The position numbers and the translations under genes were made by a program. Under the pieces are notes generated by a model. It saw nothing but the letters and a program-made list of their open reading frames with translations. It was not told the DNA's origin and did no database searches. Shown in pieces: positions 7,898 through 15,378 of a stretch of DNA of 64,000 bases. The DNA comes from Gemmatimonadaceae bacterium (GTDB lineage Bacteria > Gemmatimonadota > Gemmatimonadetes > Gemmatimonadales > Gemmatimonadaceae): NCBI GenBank assembly GCA_020851035.1, contig JADZDM010000012.1, positions 303,021 through 367,020 on the forward strand, in the 5' to 3' direction. Numbering within the stretch: position 1 is the stretch's first letter; each line of letters opens with the position of its first letter.

Positions 7898-9622
7898 ATG
7901 ACTGTCGCACCTGCGCGCACCCGCCCGACCTCGAGCTGGATCACGCCGCCGGCCGCCGATCCGGCGACGGTGGAGGCGCTCGTGCTGGCGCTGAACCTGC
8001 CACGCGAGATCTGCACCCTGCTTGCACACCGCGGGCATGCCAGCGCCGACGCCGCCAAGCAGTTCCTCCGCCCGCGCATGGACCAGGTGCGTGACCCGTA
8101 CGAGCTGCGCGGCATGGACCGCGCCGTCGAGCGGCTGGTGGCCGCCATCCGCGCCGGCGAGACGATCCTGGTCCATGGCGACTACGACGTCGACGGCATG
8201 TGCAGCACCGCGCTGCTCACGCGAGTGCTGCGCCACCTCGGCGGCACGGTGGTGCCGTTCATCCCGCACCGCCTGACCGATGGCTACGACCTCACCGATG
8301 CCGGCGTGGACGCCGCCGTGGCGCACGGCGCACGGGTCGTGCTCACTGCGGATTGCGGCACCAGCGCCCTGCCGGCCGTCGCGCGGCTGTGCGGGCTGGG
8401 CATCGACGTGATCGTGAGCGACCACCACCTGCCCGGCGGCCCGCTGCCGGCGTGCGTGGCGATCCTCAACCCGAAGCAGCCGGAGTGCGCATCGGTGGAC
8501 AAGGACGCCGCCGCCGTCGGCATCGCCTACAAGCTCGGCCTCGCACTCACGCGGGCGATGGGGCAGGGCGAGGAGTTCGTCGCCACGCTGCTGGACCTCG
8601 TCGCCCTCGCCACCGTGGCCGACCTGGCCCCGCTGCGCGGCGAGAACCGCGTGCTCGTGAAGTACGGCCTGAAGGTGATGGAGCAGTCACGCTGGCCGGG
8701 ACTGCGCGCGCTCATCCGCGCCAGTGGGCTCGAGGGCAAGCCGCTCACGGCCGGCCGCATCGGCTTCATCCTGGCGCCCCGGCTGAACGCCGTCGGCCGC
8801 CTTGGCCATGCGCTCCGCGGCGTGGAGTTGCTGCTCACCGACGACCAGGGCGAGGCGAACGCCATCGCGCGCGACCTCGAGGAACTGAACCAGCACCGCC
8901 AGTCGCTGGACCGCCGCACCCTCGACGAGGCGATGCGGATGGTCGACGACGTGGACCTGGACGAGACCTACGGGTTGGTGATCGCGAAGCAGGGCTGGCA
9001 CGCTGGCGTGATCGGCATCGTCGCCTCGCGGATCGTGGAGCAGGTCTCGCGGCCGGTGGTGATGGTCGCACTGGACGGCGACACGGGGAAGGGCAGCGGG
9101 CGCTCCATCGCCGCCTTCGACCTGCACGCGGGGCTCTCGGCCTGCCGCGAACACCTCGTGCGGTTCGGGGGACATCGCGCCGCCGCCGGAATCACGGTCC
9201 GCTCCGAGCTCGTCCCCGCGCTGCAGGACGCCTTCAACGCCGTGGCACGGGCGCAGCTCACCGCCGCCGACCTCGTGCCCACGCAGAGGATCGACCTCTG
9301 GCTCGATGACGCGCAGCTGACCGACGAGTTCGAGAAGTGGCTCCGCTATTTCGAGCCGTACGGCCTTGGCAACCCGACGCCGACGTTCGCGATGCGCGAT
9401 GCGACGCTGGCCTCGCCGCCGCGACGCATCGGCAGCACGGACGGCATCCGCGCCGCGGTGCGCACCGGCGGGGGCGACGTGGCCGTGATCGGCTGGCGGC
9501 TCGGCGACCGGGCGAAGCTGCTCGATCCCGCCACACCGGTGCACCTGGCATTCCGGATCGAGCGTGACGAGTACCGCGGTGCGGACCGGCTGCAGCTGAA
9601 CATCCTCGACGCGCAGCGCTGA
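7898..9622 (+). CDS. recJ: Single-stranded-DNA-specific exonuclease RecJ
   Basis: RecJ degrades single-stranded DNA 5' to 3' in the RecFOR recombination pathway and in base-excision and mismatch repair. The 574-residue protein shows the DHH-family motifs in order: HGDYDVDGMCSTALL (motif I), TADCGTSA, and VIVSDHHLPGG with the DHH triad. The DHHA1 domain follows (GWHAGVIGIVASRIVEQ, then GSGRSIAAFDLHAGL and FGGHRAAAGITV), and an OB-fold lies at the C-terminus. It starts at ATG 7898 with no upstream ribosome-binding site and a -10 box 6 nt away, which fits a leaderless message. rsmD follows after 3 nt. Confidence 0.96.
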   Translation: MTVAPARTRPTSSWITPPAADPATVEALVLALNLPREICTLLAHRGHASADAAKQFLRPRMDQVRDPYELRGMDRAVERLVAAIRAGETILVHGDYDVDGMCSTALLTRVLRHLGGTVVPFIPHRLTDGYDLTDAGVDAAVAHGARVVLTADCGTSALPAVARLCGLGIDVIVSDHHLPGGPLPACVAILNPKQPECASVDKDAAAVGIAYKLGLALTRAMGQGEEFVATLLDLVALATVADLAPLRGENRVLVKYGLKVMEQSRWPGLRALIRASGLEGKPLTAGRIGFILAPRLNAVGRLGHALRGVELLLTDDQGEANAIARDLEELNQHRQSLDRRTLDEAMRMVDDVDLDETYGLVIAKQGWHAGVIGIVASRIVEQVSRPVVMVALDGDTGKGSGRSIAAFDLHAGLSACREHLVRFGGHRAAAGITVRSELVPALQDAFNAVARAQLTAADLVPTQRIDLWLDDAQLTDEFEKWLRYFEPYGLGNPTPTFAMRDATLASPPRRIGSTDGIRAAVRTGGGDVAVIGWRLGDRAKLLDPATPVHLAFRIERDEYRGADRLQLNILDAQR

Positions 9623-9625
9623 CCG

Positions 9626-10144
9626 GTGCGCATCATCGGTGGCACCTGGCGCGGACGTCAGATCGCGGTCCCGGCGGCGGGGGGCGTGCGCCCCACCGGC
9701 GACCGCGTCCGCGAGGCCTGGTTCAGCATCGTGCAGTACGATGTCCCCGGGGCGCGGGTGGTGGACCTCTGTGCCGGCTCGGGTGCGCTCGGGATCGAGG
9801 CCCTGAGCCGCGGCGCGACGCACGTCACGTTCGTGGATTCGTCACCGGCGTCGCTGGCCGCGATCCGGTCCAATCTCGAGGCGCTCCGGGCCGACCCGGT
9901 GGCGTATACCCTCCACCAGGGTGACGCCGTGGCGTTCGCGAGCGGGCTGGAGGCCCACGCCTTCGGCCTCGGATTCGCGGATCCGCCGTATGCCCTGCCG
10001 GTGGCTGCGGCGCTGTGCGACGCCTGGCGGCGCGTCCCCTTCGCCACGGTGTTCGGGGTGGAGCACGCGGCGTCGCAGGATCCCGGTGACGGCGGTGACC
10101 GCCGCCGGTATGGACAGACGGCCATTAGCTTCTTCCGCGGCTGA
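9626..10144 (+). CDS. rsmD: 16S rRNA (guanine-966-N2)-methyltransferase RsmD
   Basis: RsmD makes m2G966 in 16S rRNA during 30S assembly. The 172-residue product starts MRIIGGTWRGRQI, continues with PTGDRVREAWFSI, has the SAM motif DLCAGSGALGIEALSRGA, and the catalytic DPPY in FADPPYALP. These are the standard family signatures, and length is near normal. GTG start at 9626, three nucleotides after recJ. It is followed by coaD after 45 nt; the rsmD-coaD pair is conserved in many bacteria. Confidence 0.94.
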   Translation: MRIIGGTWRGRQIAVPAAGGVRPTGDRVREAWFSIVQYDVPGARVVDLCAGSGALGIEALSRGATHVTFVDSSPASLAAIRSNLEALRADPVAYTLHQGDAVAFASGLEAHAFGLGFADPPYALPVAAALCDAWRRVPFATVFGVEHAASQDPGDGGDRRRYGQTAISFFRG

Positions 10145-10189
10145 GCGAGTCGGCCTCCGCCCCACTTCCCAAGTCCAGCCCCCATCCCG

Positions 10190-10681
10190 ATGAGCCGCAT
10201 CGCGCTCTATGCCGGCAGCTTCGACCCCGTCACGCGCGGGCATCTCGACCTGATGCGGCGGAGCCTGCACTTCGTGGACACGCTGGTGGTGGCGGTCGCC
10301 ACCAACCCGAAGAAGACCTCGCTGTTCAGCGCCGAGGAGCGGGTGCGGTTCATCGAGGAGGCCACCGACGACGAGCCGCGGATCCGCGTGGAGGGGTTCG
10401 ACGGCCTGCTCGTCGACCTCGCGCACACGGTCGGGGCGTCGCTGCTGATCCGCGGGCTGCGGGCCGTGAGTGACTTCGAGTACGAGTTCCAGATGGCGCT
10501 GATGAACCGCCACCTCGCGGCCGACCTCGAGTCGGTGTTCATGGTGCCATCGCTCGACACGACGTACATCTCGAGCTCGATGGTGCGCGAGGTCGCCCGC
10601 TTCGGTGGCGACGTCAGCGACCTGACGCACCCGACGGTCGTCGCCGCCCTGCACACGAAGTTCCGCTACGCGCAGCGGTGA
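10190..10681 (+). CDS. coaD: Phosphopantetheine adenylyltransferase CoaD
   Basis: CoaD transfers AMP from ATP to 4'-phosphopantetheine to give dephospho-CoA, the fourth step of CoA synthesis. The 163-residue protein has the nucleotidyltransferase motif YAGSFDPVTRGHLDLM (with T/HxGH), NPKKTSLFSAEERVRFI, LIRGLRAVSDFEYEFQMA and the ISSSMVRE signature. All catalytic positions look intact. Its end overlaps pta by 4 nt (GTGA). Relevant context: a pantothenate kinase gene occurs at 28240-29082 in the NRPS/PKS operon, so two CoA-pathway genes lie in this window. Confidence 0.96.
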   Translation: MSRIALYAGSFDPVTRGHLDLMRRSLHFVDTLVVAVATNPKKTSLFSAEERVRFIEEATDDEPRIRVEGFDGLLVDLAHTVGASLLIRGLRAVSDFEYEFQMALMNRHLAADLESVFMVPSLDTTYISSSMVREVARFGGDVSDLTHPTVVAALHTKFRYAQR

Positions 10682-11664
10682 GCGGGTTTCTCGCCACCTT
10701 GCACCGCCGGGCGGCCGCGGTCTGCCCGCGCATCGTCTTCGCGGAAGGGACCGACCCACGCACGCTGGCGGCGATCGCCGAGGTCACGTCCAGCGGCATC
10801 GCGCGCGCGCTGGTGGTGGTGCCGGACCTGACCTGCGCGCCGTCGGTGCGGGCGGTCGGTGGCACCCCGCTCATCCCCGACGAGCATCCGCGCCTCGCCG
10901 ACGTCGGGGAGTGCCTCGCGGCCTGGGCACGCTCGCGCGCGCTGAGTGAGGTGGAGGCGCGTGCACAGGCCCGCAATCCGCTCGCCTTCGCCAATGCCCT
11001 CGTGGCGCTGGGCGAGGCGGAGGCGTGCGTGGCGGGCGCCGTGAACACCACCGCCGACGTGCTCCGCTGGGCGCTGCGCCTGATCGGGGCCGAGGGCAGC
11101 AGTCGGAGCGTCTCGGGGGCGTTCTATCTCGTCGATCCCGGCACCGGGCCGACGTGGCCGAGTGAGGTGCTGACGTTCAGCGACTGCGGCGTCATTCCCG
11201 AGCCGACGGTCGAGCAGCTCTCCGACATCGCCATCGCTGCGGCGACGGATCGCGTGCGGATCGTGGGCGACGAGCCGCGGATCGCGTTCCTCAGCTTCAG
11301 CACGCGGGGCAGTGCGGTCGCGGCCACGATCCTTCGCGTGCGCCAGGCGGTGGCGCTCACGCGTGCCCGGCGCCCCGATCTGTGGATCGACGGCGAACTG
11401 CAGGCCGACGCCGCGCTCGATCCTGTCGTGGCACACCGCAAGGCACCCGGGAGCGCCATCGCCGGCAATGCGAACGTCCTCATCTTCCCGTCGCTCGATG
11501 CCGGCAACATCGCGTACAAGCTCGTGCATCGGCTGAGCGGCGCCACGGCGATCGGGCCGGTGGTGCAAGGGCTGCGACGGCCTTCGCTCGACCTCTCGCG
11601 CGGCTGCAGCCCGGCCGAGATCGTGCACGCCGCCGCCATTGCCGCACTGCAGAGCGTGCGATGA
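10678..11664 (+). CDS. pta: Phosphate acetyltransferase
   Basis: Pta interconverts acetyl-CoA and acetyl phosphate. The 328-residue protein is the short form, lacking the regulatory N-terminal domains of enterobacterial Pta. It carries the whole family pattern: PRIVFAEGTDPRTLAAI, GAVNTTADVLRWALRLIG, FSDCGVIPEPTVEQLSDIAI, FLSFSTRGSA, IDGELQADAAL, LIFPSLDAGNIAYKLVHRL and GLRRPSLDLSRG. A phosphate butyryltransferase is less likely because these motifs match acetyltransferases. It overlaps coaD upstream and rsmA downstream by 4 nt each. No acetate kinase gene is in the window. Confidence 0.9.
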   Translation: MSGFLATLHRRAAAVCPRIVFAEGTDPRTLAAIAEVTSSGIARALVVVPDLTCAPSVRAVGGTPLIPDEHPRLADVGECLAAWARSRALSEVEARAQARNPLAFANALVALGEAEACVAGAVNTTADVLRWALRLIGAEGSSRSVSGAFYLVDPGTGPTWPSEVLTFSDCGVIPEPTVEQLSDIAIAAATDRVRIVGDEPRIAFLSFSTRGSAVAATILRVRQAVALTRARRPDLWIDGELQADAALDPVVAHRKAPGSAIAGNANVLIFPSLDAGNIAYKLVHRLSGATAIGPVVQGLRRPSLDLSRGCSPAEIVHAAAIAALQSVR

Positions 11665-12491
11665 GCGGTGACAACCGTGAGGGCCGGCTGCCTCCGATCC
11701 GGAAGCGGCTGGGCCAGCATTTCCTCACCGACACGCGCACGCTGGATCGTATCGCCGACGTCCTCGAGATCACGGCGGACGACACGGTCATCGAGATCGG
11801 TCCGGGGCGGGGCGCACTCACTGACCGGCTGGCAGCCCGCGCCGGACGGCTGATCACGATCGAGATCGACAAGCTGCTGGTGCCCGTGCTCCGTGCGCGC
11901 TATGCCGACCGGCCGCACGTGCAGGTGATCGAGTCCGACGTGCTGCACCTGGCGCTTGGCGAGGTGGCCGGCGGCCGCTACCTGCTCGCGGGCAACGTCC
12001 CCTACTACATCACCACCCCGATCATCTTCCACGCCCTCACGCGGCCCCGGCCCGAGCGTGCGGTGTTCCTGGTGCAGCGTGAGGTGGCCGACCGTGCAGT
12101 CGCGGCGCCAGGATCGAAGGAGTACGGCGCGCTGTCGGTGAACCTGCAGGCACTCGCGACGGTCACGCCACGCGGCGTGGTGAAGCCCAGTGCGTTCAAC
12201 CCGCCGCCGTCGGTGGACTCGGCGATCCTGCACATCGTCCCGCGCGCCGACCCGGTGATCGCGGAGGGAGAGGAAGCGGCATTCAGGAAGCTCGTGATCG
12301 CGAGCTTCGGGTTGCGCCGGAAGCAGCTGCGACGCGTCGTGCGGACAGTGCGCGGCCTCTCGGCGCCCGAGGCCGACGCCGCCCTGCTGGCGGCCGGCAT
12401 CGATCCGGAAGCGCGACCCGAGACGCTGTCCGCGGCCCAGTTCGCGGCGCTCCTGCGCGCACTGCCCGCTGCCCTCACCGACGCGGGCTGA
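11661..12491 (+). CDS. rsmA: 16S rRNA (adenine-1518/1519-N6)-dimethyltransferase RsmA (KsgA)
   Basis: KsgA dimethylates the two adenines in the terminal loop of 16S rRNA, a late checkpoint in 30S assembly. The 276-residue protein reads RKRLGQHFLTDTRTLDRIAD at the N-terminus, then IEIGPGRGALTDRLA (SAM motif I), VIESDVLHL, and the catalytic NVPYYITTPIIF (the NLPY-type motif). It ends in the helical C-terminal domain with NPPPSVDSAI. ATG at 11661 overlaps the pta stop as ATGA. The open frame continues far upstream, but only this start fits the family. It converges with rex, 9 nt away, with no terminator hairpin in the gap. Confidence 0.96.
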   Translation: MSGDNREGRLPPIRKRLGQHFLTDTRTLDRIADVLEITADDTVIEIGPGRGALTDRLAARAGRLITIEIDKLLVPVLRARYADRPHVQVIESDVLHLALGEVAGGRYLLAGNVPYYITTPIIFHALTRPRPERAVFLVQREVADRAVAAPGSKEYGALSVNLQALATVTPRGVVKPSAFNPPPSVDSAILHIVPRADPVIAEGEEAAFRKLVIASFGLRRKQLRRVVRTVRGLSAPEADAALLAAGIDPEARPETLSAAQFAALLRALPAALTDAG

Positions 12492-12500
12492 CCACCACCG

Positions 12501-13175
12501 TCAGGGTGCGCCGGCTGCGGCGGCGCGGTGCACCATGGCGTACGTGAGGCCTTCGAGCTCGAGGGCCATGTTGACCGACTTCATCGTGATCGCAGCCGGC
12601 ACGTGGATCGGCGAGGGCGCGAAGTTCATGATCGCGCGGATGCCCGCCTGCACCACCCGGTCCGCGACGGCCTGCGCGTGTTCGGCCGGCACCGTCAGCA
12701 CCGCGATGTCCGGCTGCTCGCGGGCGGCATCGTGCTCGAGCTGCGCCATGCTCCGCACCCCGACGCCATCGATCATGCGGCCGACGATGAGCGGGTTGTT
12801 GTCGTAGATGCCGAGCACACGGAAGCCGCGCTGCGAGAAGCCGCGGTAGCTGACGAGGGCCGAGCCGATCTTTCCTGCGCCGAGGATGTAGACCTTCCAT
12901 TCCCGTTCGAGGCCGAGGATCTCGCGCAGCCTGATGACGAGCTCGCTGACGTCGTAGCCACGACCGCGCTTGCCGAATGACCCGAAGAAGCTGAGGTCCT
13001 TCCGGACCTGGGCCGAGGTGGTGCCACCGTCCTCCGCGAGCGCATCACTCGAGATCGTCTGCTGGCCGCGCGCGGCGGTCTGCTCCAGGACGCGCAGGTA
13101 CAACGAGAGTCGCCGGACGGTCGACTCGGCGATGTGCCTGTCGGGGGCAGCGGCGGTGGCGGCGGGTCTCGGCAT
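12501..13175 (-). CDS. rex: Redox-sensing transcriptional repressor Rex
   Basis: Rex binds DNA when NAD+ is abundant and releases it when NADH rises, controlling fermentative and respiratory genes. The 224-residue product has the N-terminal winged-helix domain (STVRRLSLYLRVLEQ, then TTSAQVRKDLSFFGSFGKRG, the recognition region) and a Rossmann domain with GAGKIGSALVSY. It also has IYDNNP and VPAEHAQAVADRVVQAGIRAIMNFAP, all typical of Rex. The frame is open to 13268, but the family N-terminus corresponds to the ATG at 13175, and a perfect Rex operator sits 5 bp upstream of it, which excludes the longer start. Autoregulated by that site. Confidence 0.95.
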   Translation of the reverse strand: MPRPAATAAAPDRHIAESTVRRLSLYLRVLEQTAARGQQTISSDALAEDGGTTSAQVRKDLSFFGSFGKRGRGYDVSELVIRLREILGLEREWKVYILGAGKIGSALVSYRGFSQRGFRVLGIYDNNPLIVGRMIDGVGVRSMAQLEHDAAREQPDIAVLTVPAEHAQAVADRVVQAGIRAIMNFAPSPIHVPAAITMKSVNMALELEGLTYAMVHRAAAAGAP

Positions 13176-13180
13176 GGTCT

Positions 13181-13198
13181 TTGTGAAGAATTTCACAA
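13181..13198. promoter_or_regulatory. Rex operator (perfect inverted repeat)
   Basis: TTGTGAA-N4-TTCACAA at 13181-13198, an 18-bp palindrome with perfect 7-bp arms, identical to the known Rex consensus. It lies 5 bp upstream of the rex start codon on the minus strand, so bound Rex would block its own transcript. It could also affect a divergent plus-strand transcript starting near 13297. Confidence 0.9.
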
Positions 13199-13259
13199 GA
13201 AAGGGGCCGGAAGGCCAGTCCGTATCTGTCGAGTCCGCCAAATGCCGGCCAGTCGGAGG

Positions 13260-13290
13260 GTGACCCACCGGGGGCTCTTCGGGCTAACTT
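13260..13290 (+). promoter_or_regulatory. Possible promoter for the exonuclease gene
   Basis: TAACTT at 13285-13290 preceded by GTGACC at 13260-13265, spacer 19 nt. The -10 resembles the recurring box of this genome, but the -35 and spacing are weaker. It would give a leader of about 140 nt to the chosen ATG at 13439. Confidence 0.35.
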
Positions 13291-13438
13291 GTCCGGATGC
13301 ACGTCACAGATCCGTCATCCGGCACACCCCGCACCCGCGTCGATGTTCAGCGCGGCCCCGCGGTGCGTGCCGTTTGCGGGCATGCAGCGACCAATGCCAC
13401 CGCCACGCGTTCCCCCGTACGCTCCGACCGGCTCGCTG

Positions 13439-14452
13439 ATGGACTCTGAGTCGCTGCTGACGTCGCTCGGCGCACGCCTCAAGCCCGCGGAGTCGAGCCT
13501 GACAGACGCGGCGGTGGCCCTGGTGGCCCGCGGACCGATCGGGTCGCCGGAACTCGTGGCGCAGGTCTGCCAGGCCATCGGGGTGCGCCGCGCGCTGGCC
13601 GAGAGCCTGGCGCGTGCCATCCTCGGTGCGCGACCGGATGTGCGGCAGGCCCCCGATGGACGCTGGCACCTGGTGGAACTGCCCCAGCTGTCGGCCCCCC
13701 GCGGCATCGCCGCGCCGGCTGTCGGGACGCCACCGCCGAGATCAGCGGGGGGCCGGTATTCAGCCACGCACGACTCTCCAACGCTGCTGCGCGAGGGGGC
13801 CGCGGCGCTGCCGATCTCCGCGCTGCGCTTCGCCGTGGTGGACGTCGAGACCACCGGCGGGCGCCCTGGCCACGGTGACCGCATCACCGAGATCGCGATC
13901 GTGCGCGTCCACGCGGGCGAGATCGTGGATGTCTTCGAGACGCTGGTGAATCCGCAGTGCGCCATTCCCCCGATGATCACGCAGATCACGCGGATCACGT
14001 CGGCCATGGTGCGCGACAAGCCGCTGTTCGAGAGCATTGCCCACGACGTGGCCGACCGCCTCGCGGGCCACATCTTCGTGGCACACAACGCGGCATTCGA
14101 CTGGCGCTTCGTCTCACACGAGGTGTTCCGCGGCACGGGGCAGGCGCTCGATGGCACCACGCTCTGCACCGTGCGCCTCGCCCGGAAGATCCTGCCGCAG
14201 TTGCCGCGCCGGAACCTCGACTCGGTGGCCCGTCACTACGCCGTCGACATCCCCGCGGAGGCGCGGCACCGCGCTGCCGGCGACGCGATCGCGACCGCCA
14301 AGGTGCTCGTGGCCCTGCTGCGCGATGCGGCCGCGCGCGACATCACCACCTGGGGGGCGCTGGACGCCTTCCAGCGCACCGGCACCTCGCACGCGCGCCG
14401 GAAGAAGTCCGCCGCACCGCGGCCGGTGCGCGATGCCTCCGATGGCGCCTGA
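13439..14452 (+). CDS. 3'-5' exonuclease, DnaQ/PolC epsilon-like (DEDDh family)
   Basis: The C-terminal two thirds is a DEDDh exonuclease, the fold of the proofreading subunit of DNA polymerase III. The metal ligands are visible: FAVVDVETTGG (D-x-E), FVAHNAAFDWRF (motif II Asp), and RHRAAGDAIATAKV with the His and final Asp of motif III. The first ~110 residues look like a small helical or winged-helix domain ending DGRWHLVELP, a fusion seen in several phyla. The frame is open from 13289 and has ATGs at 13343 and 13439; I prefer 13439 because the upstream part is low-complexity and proline-rich. A true proofreading subunit or a stand-alone repair exonuclease are both possible. Confidence 0.85.
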   Translation: MDSESLLTSLGARLKPAESSLTDAAVALVARGPIGSPELVAQVCQAIGVRRALAESLARAILGARPDVRQAPDGRWHLVELPQLSAPRGIAAPAVGTPPPRSAGGRYSATHDSPTLLREGAAALPISALRFAVVDVETTGGRPGHGDRITEIAIVRVHAGEIVDVFETLVNPQCAIPPMITQITRITSAMVRDKPLFESIAHDVADRLAGHIFVAHNAAFDWRFVSHEVFRGTGQALDGTTLCTVRLARKILPQLPRRNLDSVARHYAVDIPAEARHRAAGDAIATAKVLVALLRDAAARDITTWGALDAFQRTGTSHARRKKSAAPRPVRDASDGA

Positions 14453-14471
14453 CCTTTCCACACCGCGTGCC

Positions 14472-15365
14472 ATGACCTTCCCGACACCACTGCTCCAGAC
14501 GCGCATGCTCGGCGACATGCGCATTCATGCCATCCAGGCCGGCGGGCAGCGCCTCGACGGTGGCGCGATGTTCGGCGTGGTGCCGAAGGTGCTCTGGCAG
14601 CGGAAGATCGTTCCCGATGACCGGAACCGGATCCAGATGGGCATGCGCTGCCTGCTCGTGGAGCACCCCGATGGCCTCGTGCTGCTGGACACCGGGGCAG
14701 GCAACAAGGAGGACCAGAAGTTCATCGACATCTACGGCATGGAGCTGCAGGCCGACGTCCCGGAACAGCGCGCGGACGAGACGGCGCTCGAGGCAGGCAT
14801 CCGGGCGGCGGGCTTCACGCCCGATGACGTGACGCTCGTGATCAACACGCACCTGCACTTCGACCATGCCGGCGGCAACACGCGCCGCGAGGCCGACGGC
14901 AGCGTGGTGCCGACGTTCCGCAACGCCACGTACGTCGTGCAGCACGGCGAGTACGAGTGGGCCACGCACACCAACGAGCGGACCGCCGCCAGCTACTTCC
15001 CGCCGAACTTCGAGCCGGTGAAGGCGGCGGGCCGGCTGCAGCTCATCGACGGTGACGTCGAGATCGTGCGCGGCATCCGCGCTCTCAAGACACCGGGCCA
15101 CGTGCCCCACCACCAGAGCCTGGTGCTCGAGAGCAACGGCTGCCGCGCGTGCTTTCTCGGTGACGTGATCCCGACCGCGAACCACGTCCCGCTGGCCTGG
15201 ATCATGGGCTACGACGTCGAGCCGCTTCGCACGCTGGAGAGCAAGCGCGCGCTGCTGCGAGACGCCGCGGCCGAGGACTGGCTGCTGGTGTTCGAGCACG
15301 ATGCCACCAGTGCCTGGGGCACCGTGGCACCGGACACGAAGGGATATACCTACCGCGAGGGCTGA
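14472..15365 (+). CDS. MBL-fold metallo-hydrolase
   Basis: A 297-residue metallo-beta-lactamase-fold enzyme with an intact binuclear zinc site: THLHFDHAGG (HxHxDH), a later His in PGHVPHHQSLVL, the bridging Asp in FLGDVIPT, and a distal His in FEHD. The overall pattern (LLDTGAGNK, early insertion, PGHVPHH) resembles lactonase-like or related small-molecule hydrolases of this superfamily, but I cannot assign a substrate. No signal peptide, so cytoplasmic. ATGs at 14472, 14505 and 14517 are all possible starts; 14472 is the longest plausible one. It lies 19 nt after the exonuclease gene and converges with the gene at 15379. Confidence 0.85.
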   Translation: MTFPTPLLQTRMLGDMRIHAIQAGGQRLDGGAMFGVVPKVLWQRKIVPDDRNRIQMGMRCLLVEHPDGLVLLDTGAGNKEDQKFIDIYGMELQADVPEQRADETALEAGIRAAGFTPDDVTLVINTHLHFDHAGGNTRREADGSVVPTFRNATYVVQHGEYEWATHTNERTAASYFPPNFEPVKAAGRLQLIDGDVEIVRGIRALKTPGHVPHHQSLVLESNGCRACFLGDVIPTANHVPLAWIMGYDVEPLRTLESKRALLRDAAAEDWLLVFEHDATSAWGTVAPDTKGYTYREG

Positions 15366-15378
15366 CGCGGCGGCGTGC

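Noticed and set aside
5729..8428. 899-codon open frame on the minus strand opposite dnaG and recJ
   Set aside because: Low-complexity Arg/His/Leu-rich translation with no domain; an antisense shadow caused by high GC. dnaG and recJ on the plus strand are unambiguous.
13176..13268. Longer N-terminus of Rex starting at 13268
   Set aside because: The extension would run through the Rex operator and has no similarity to the family.
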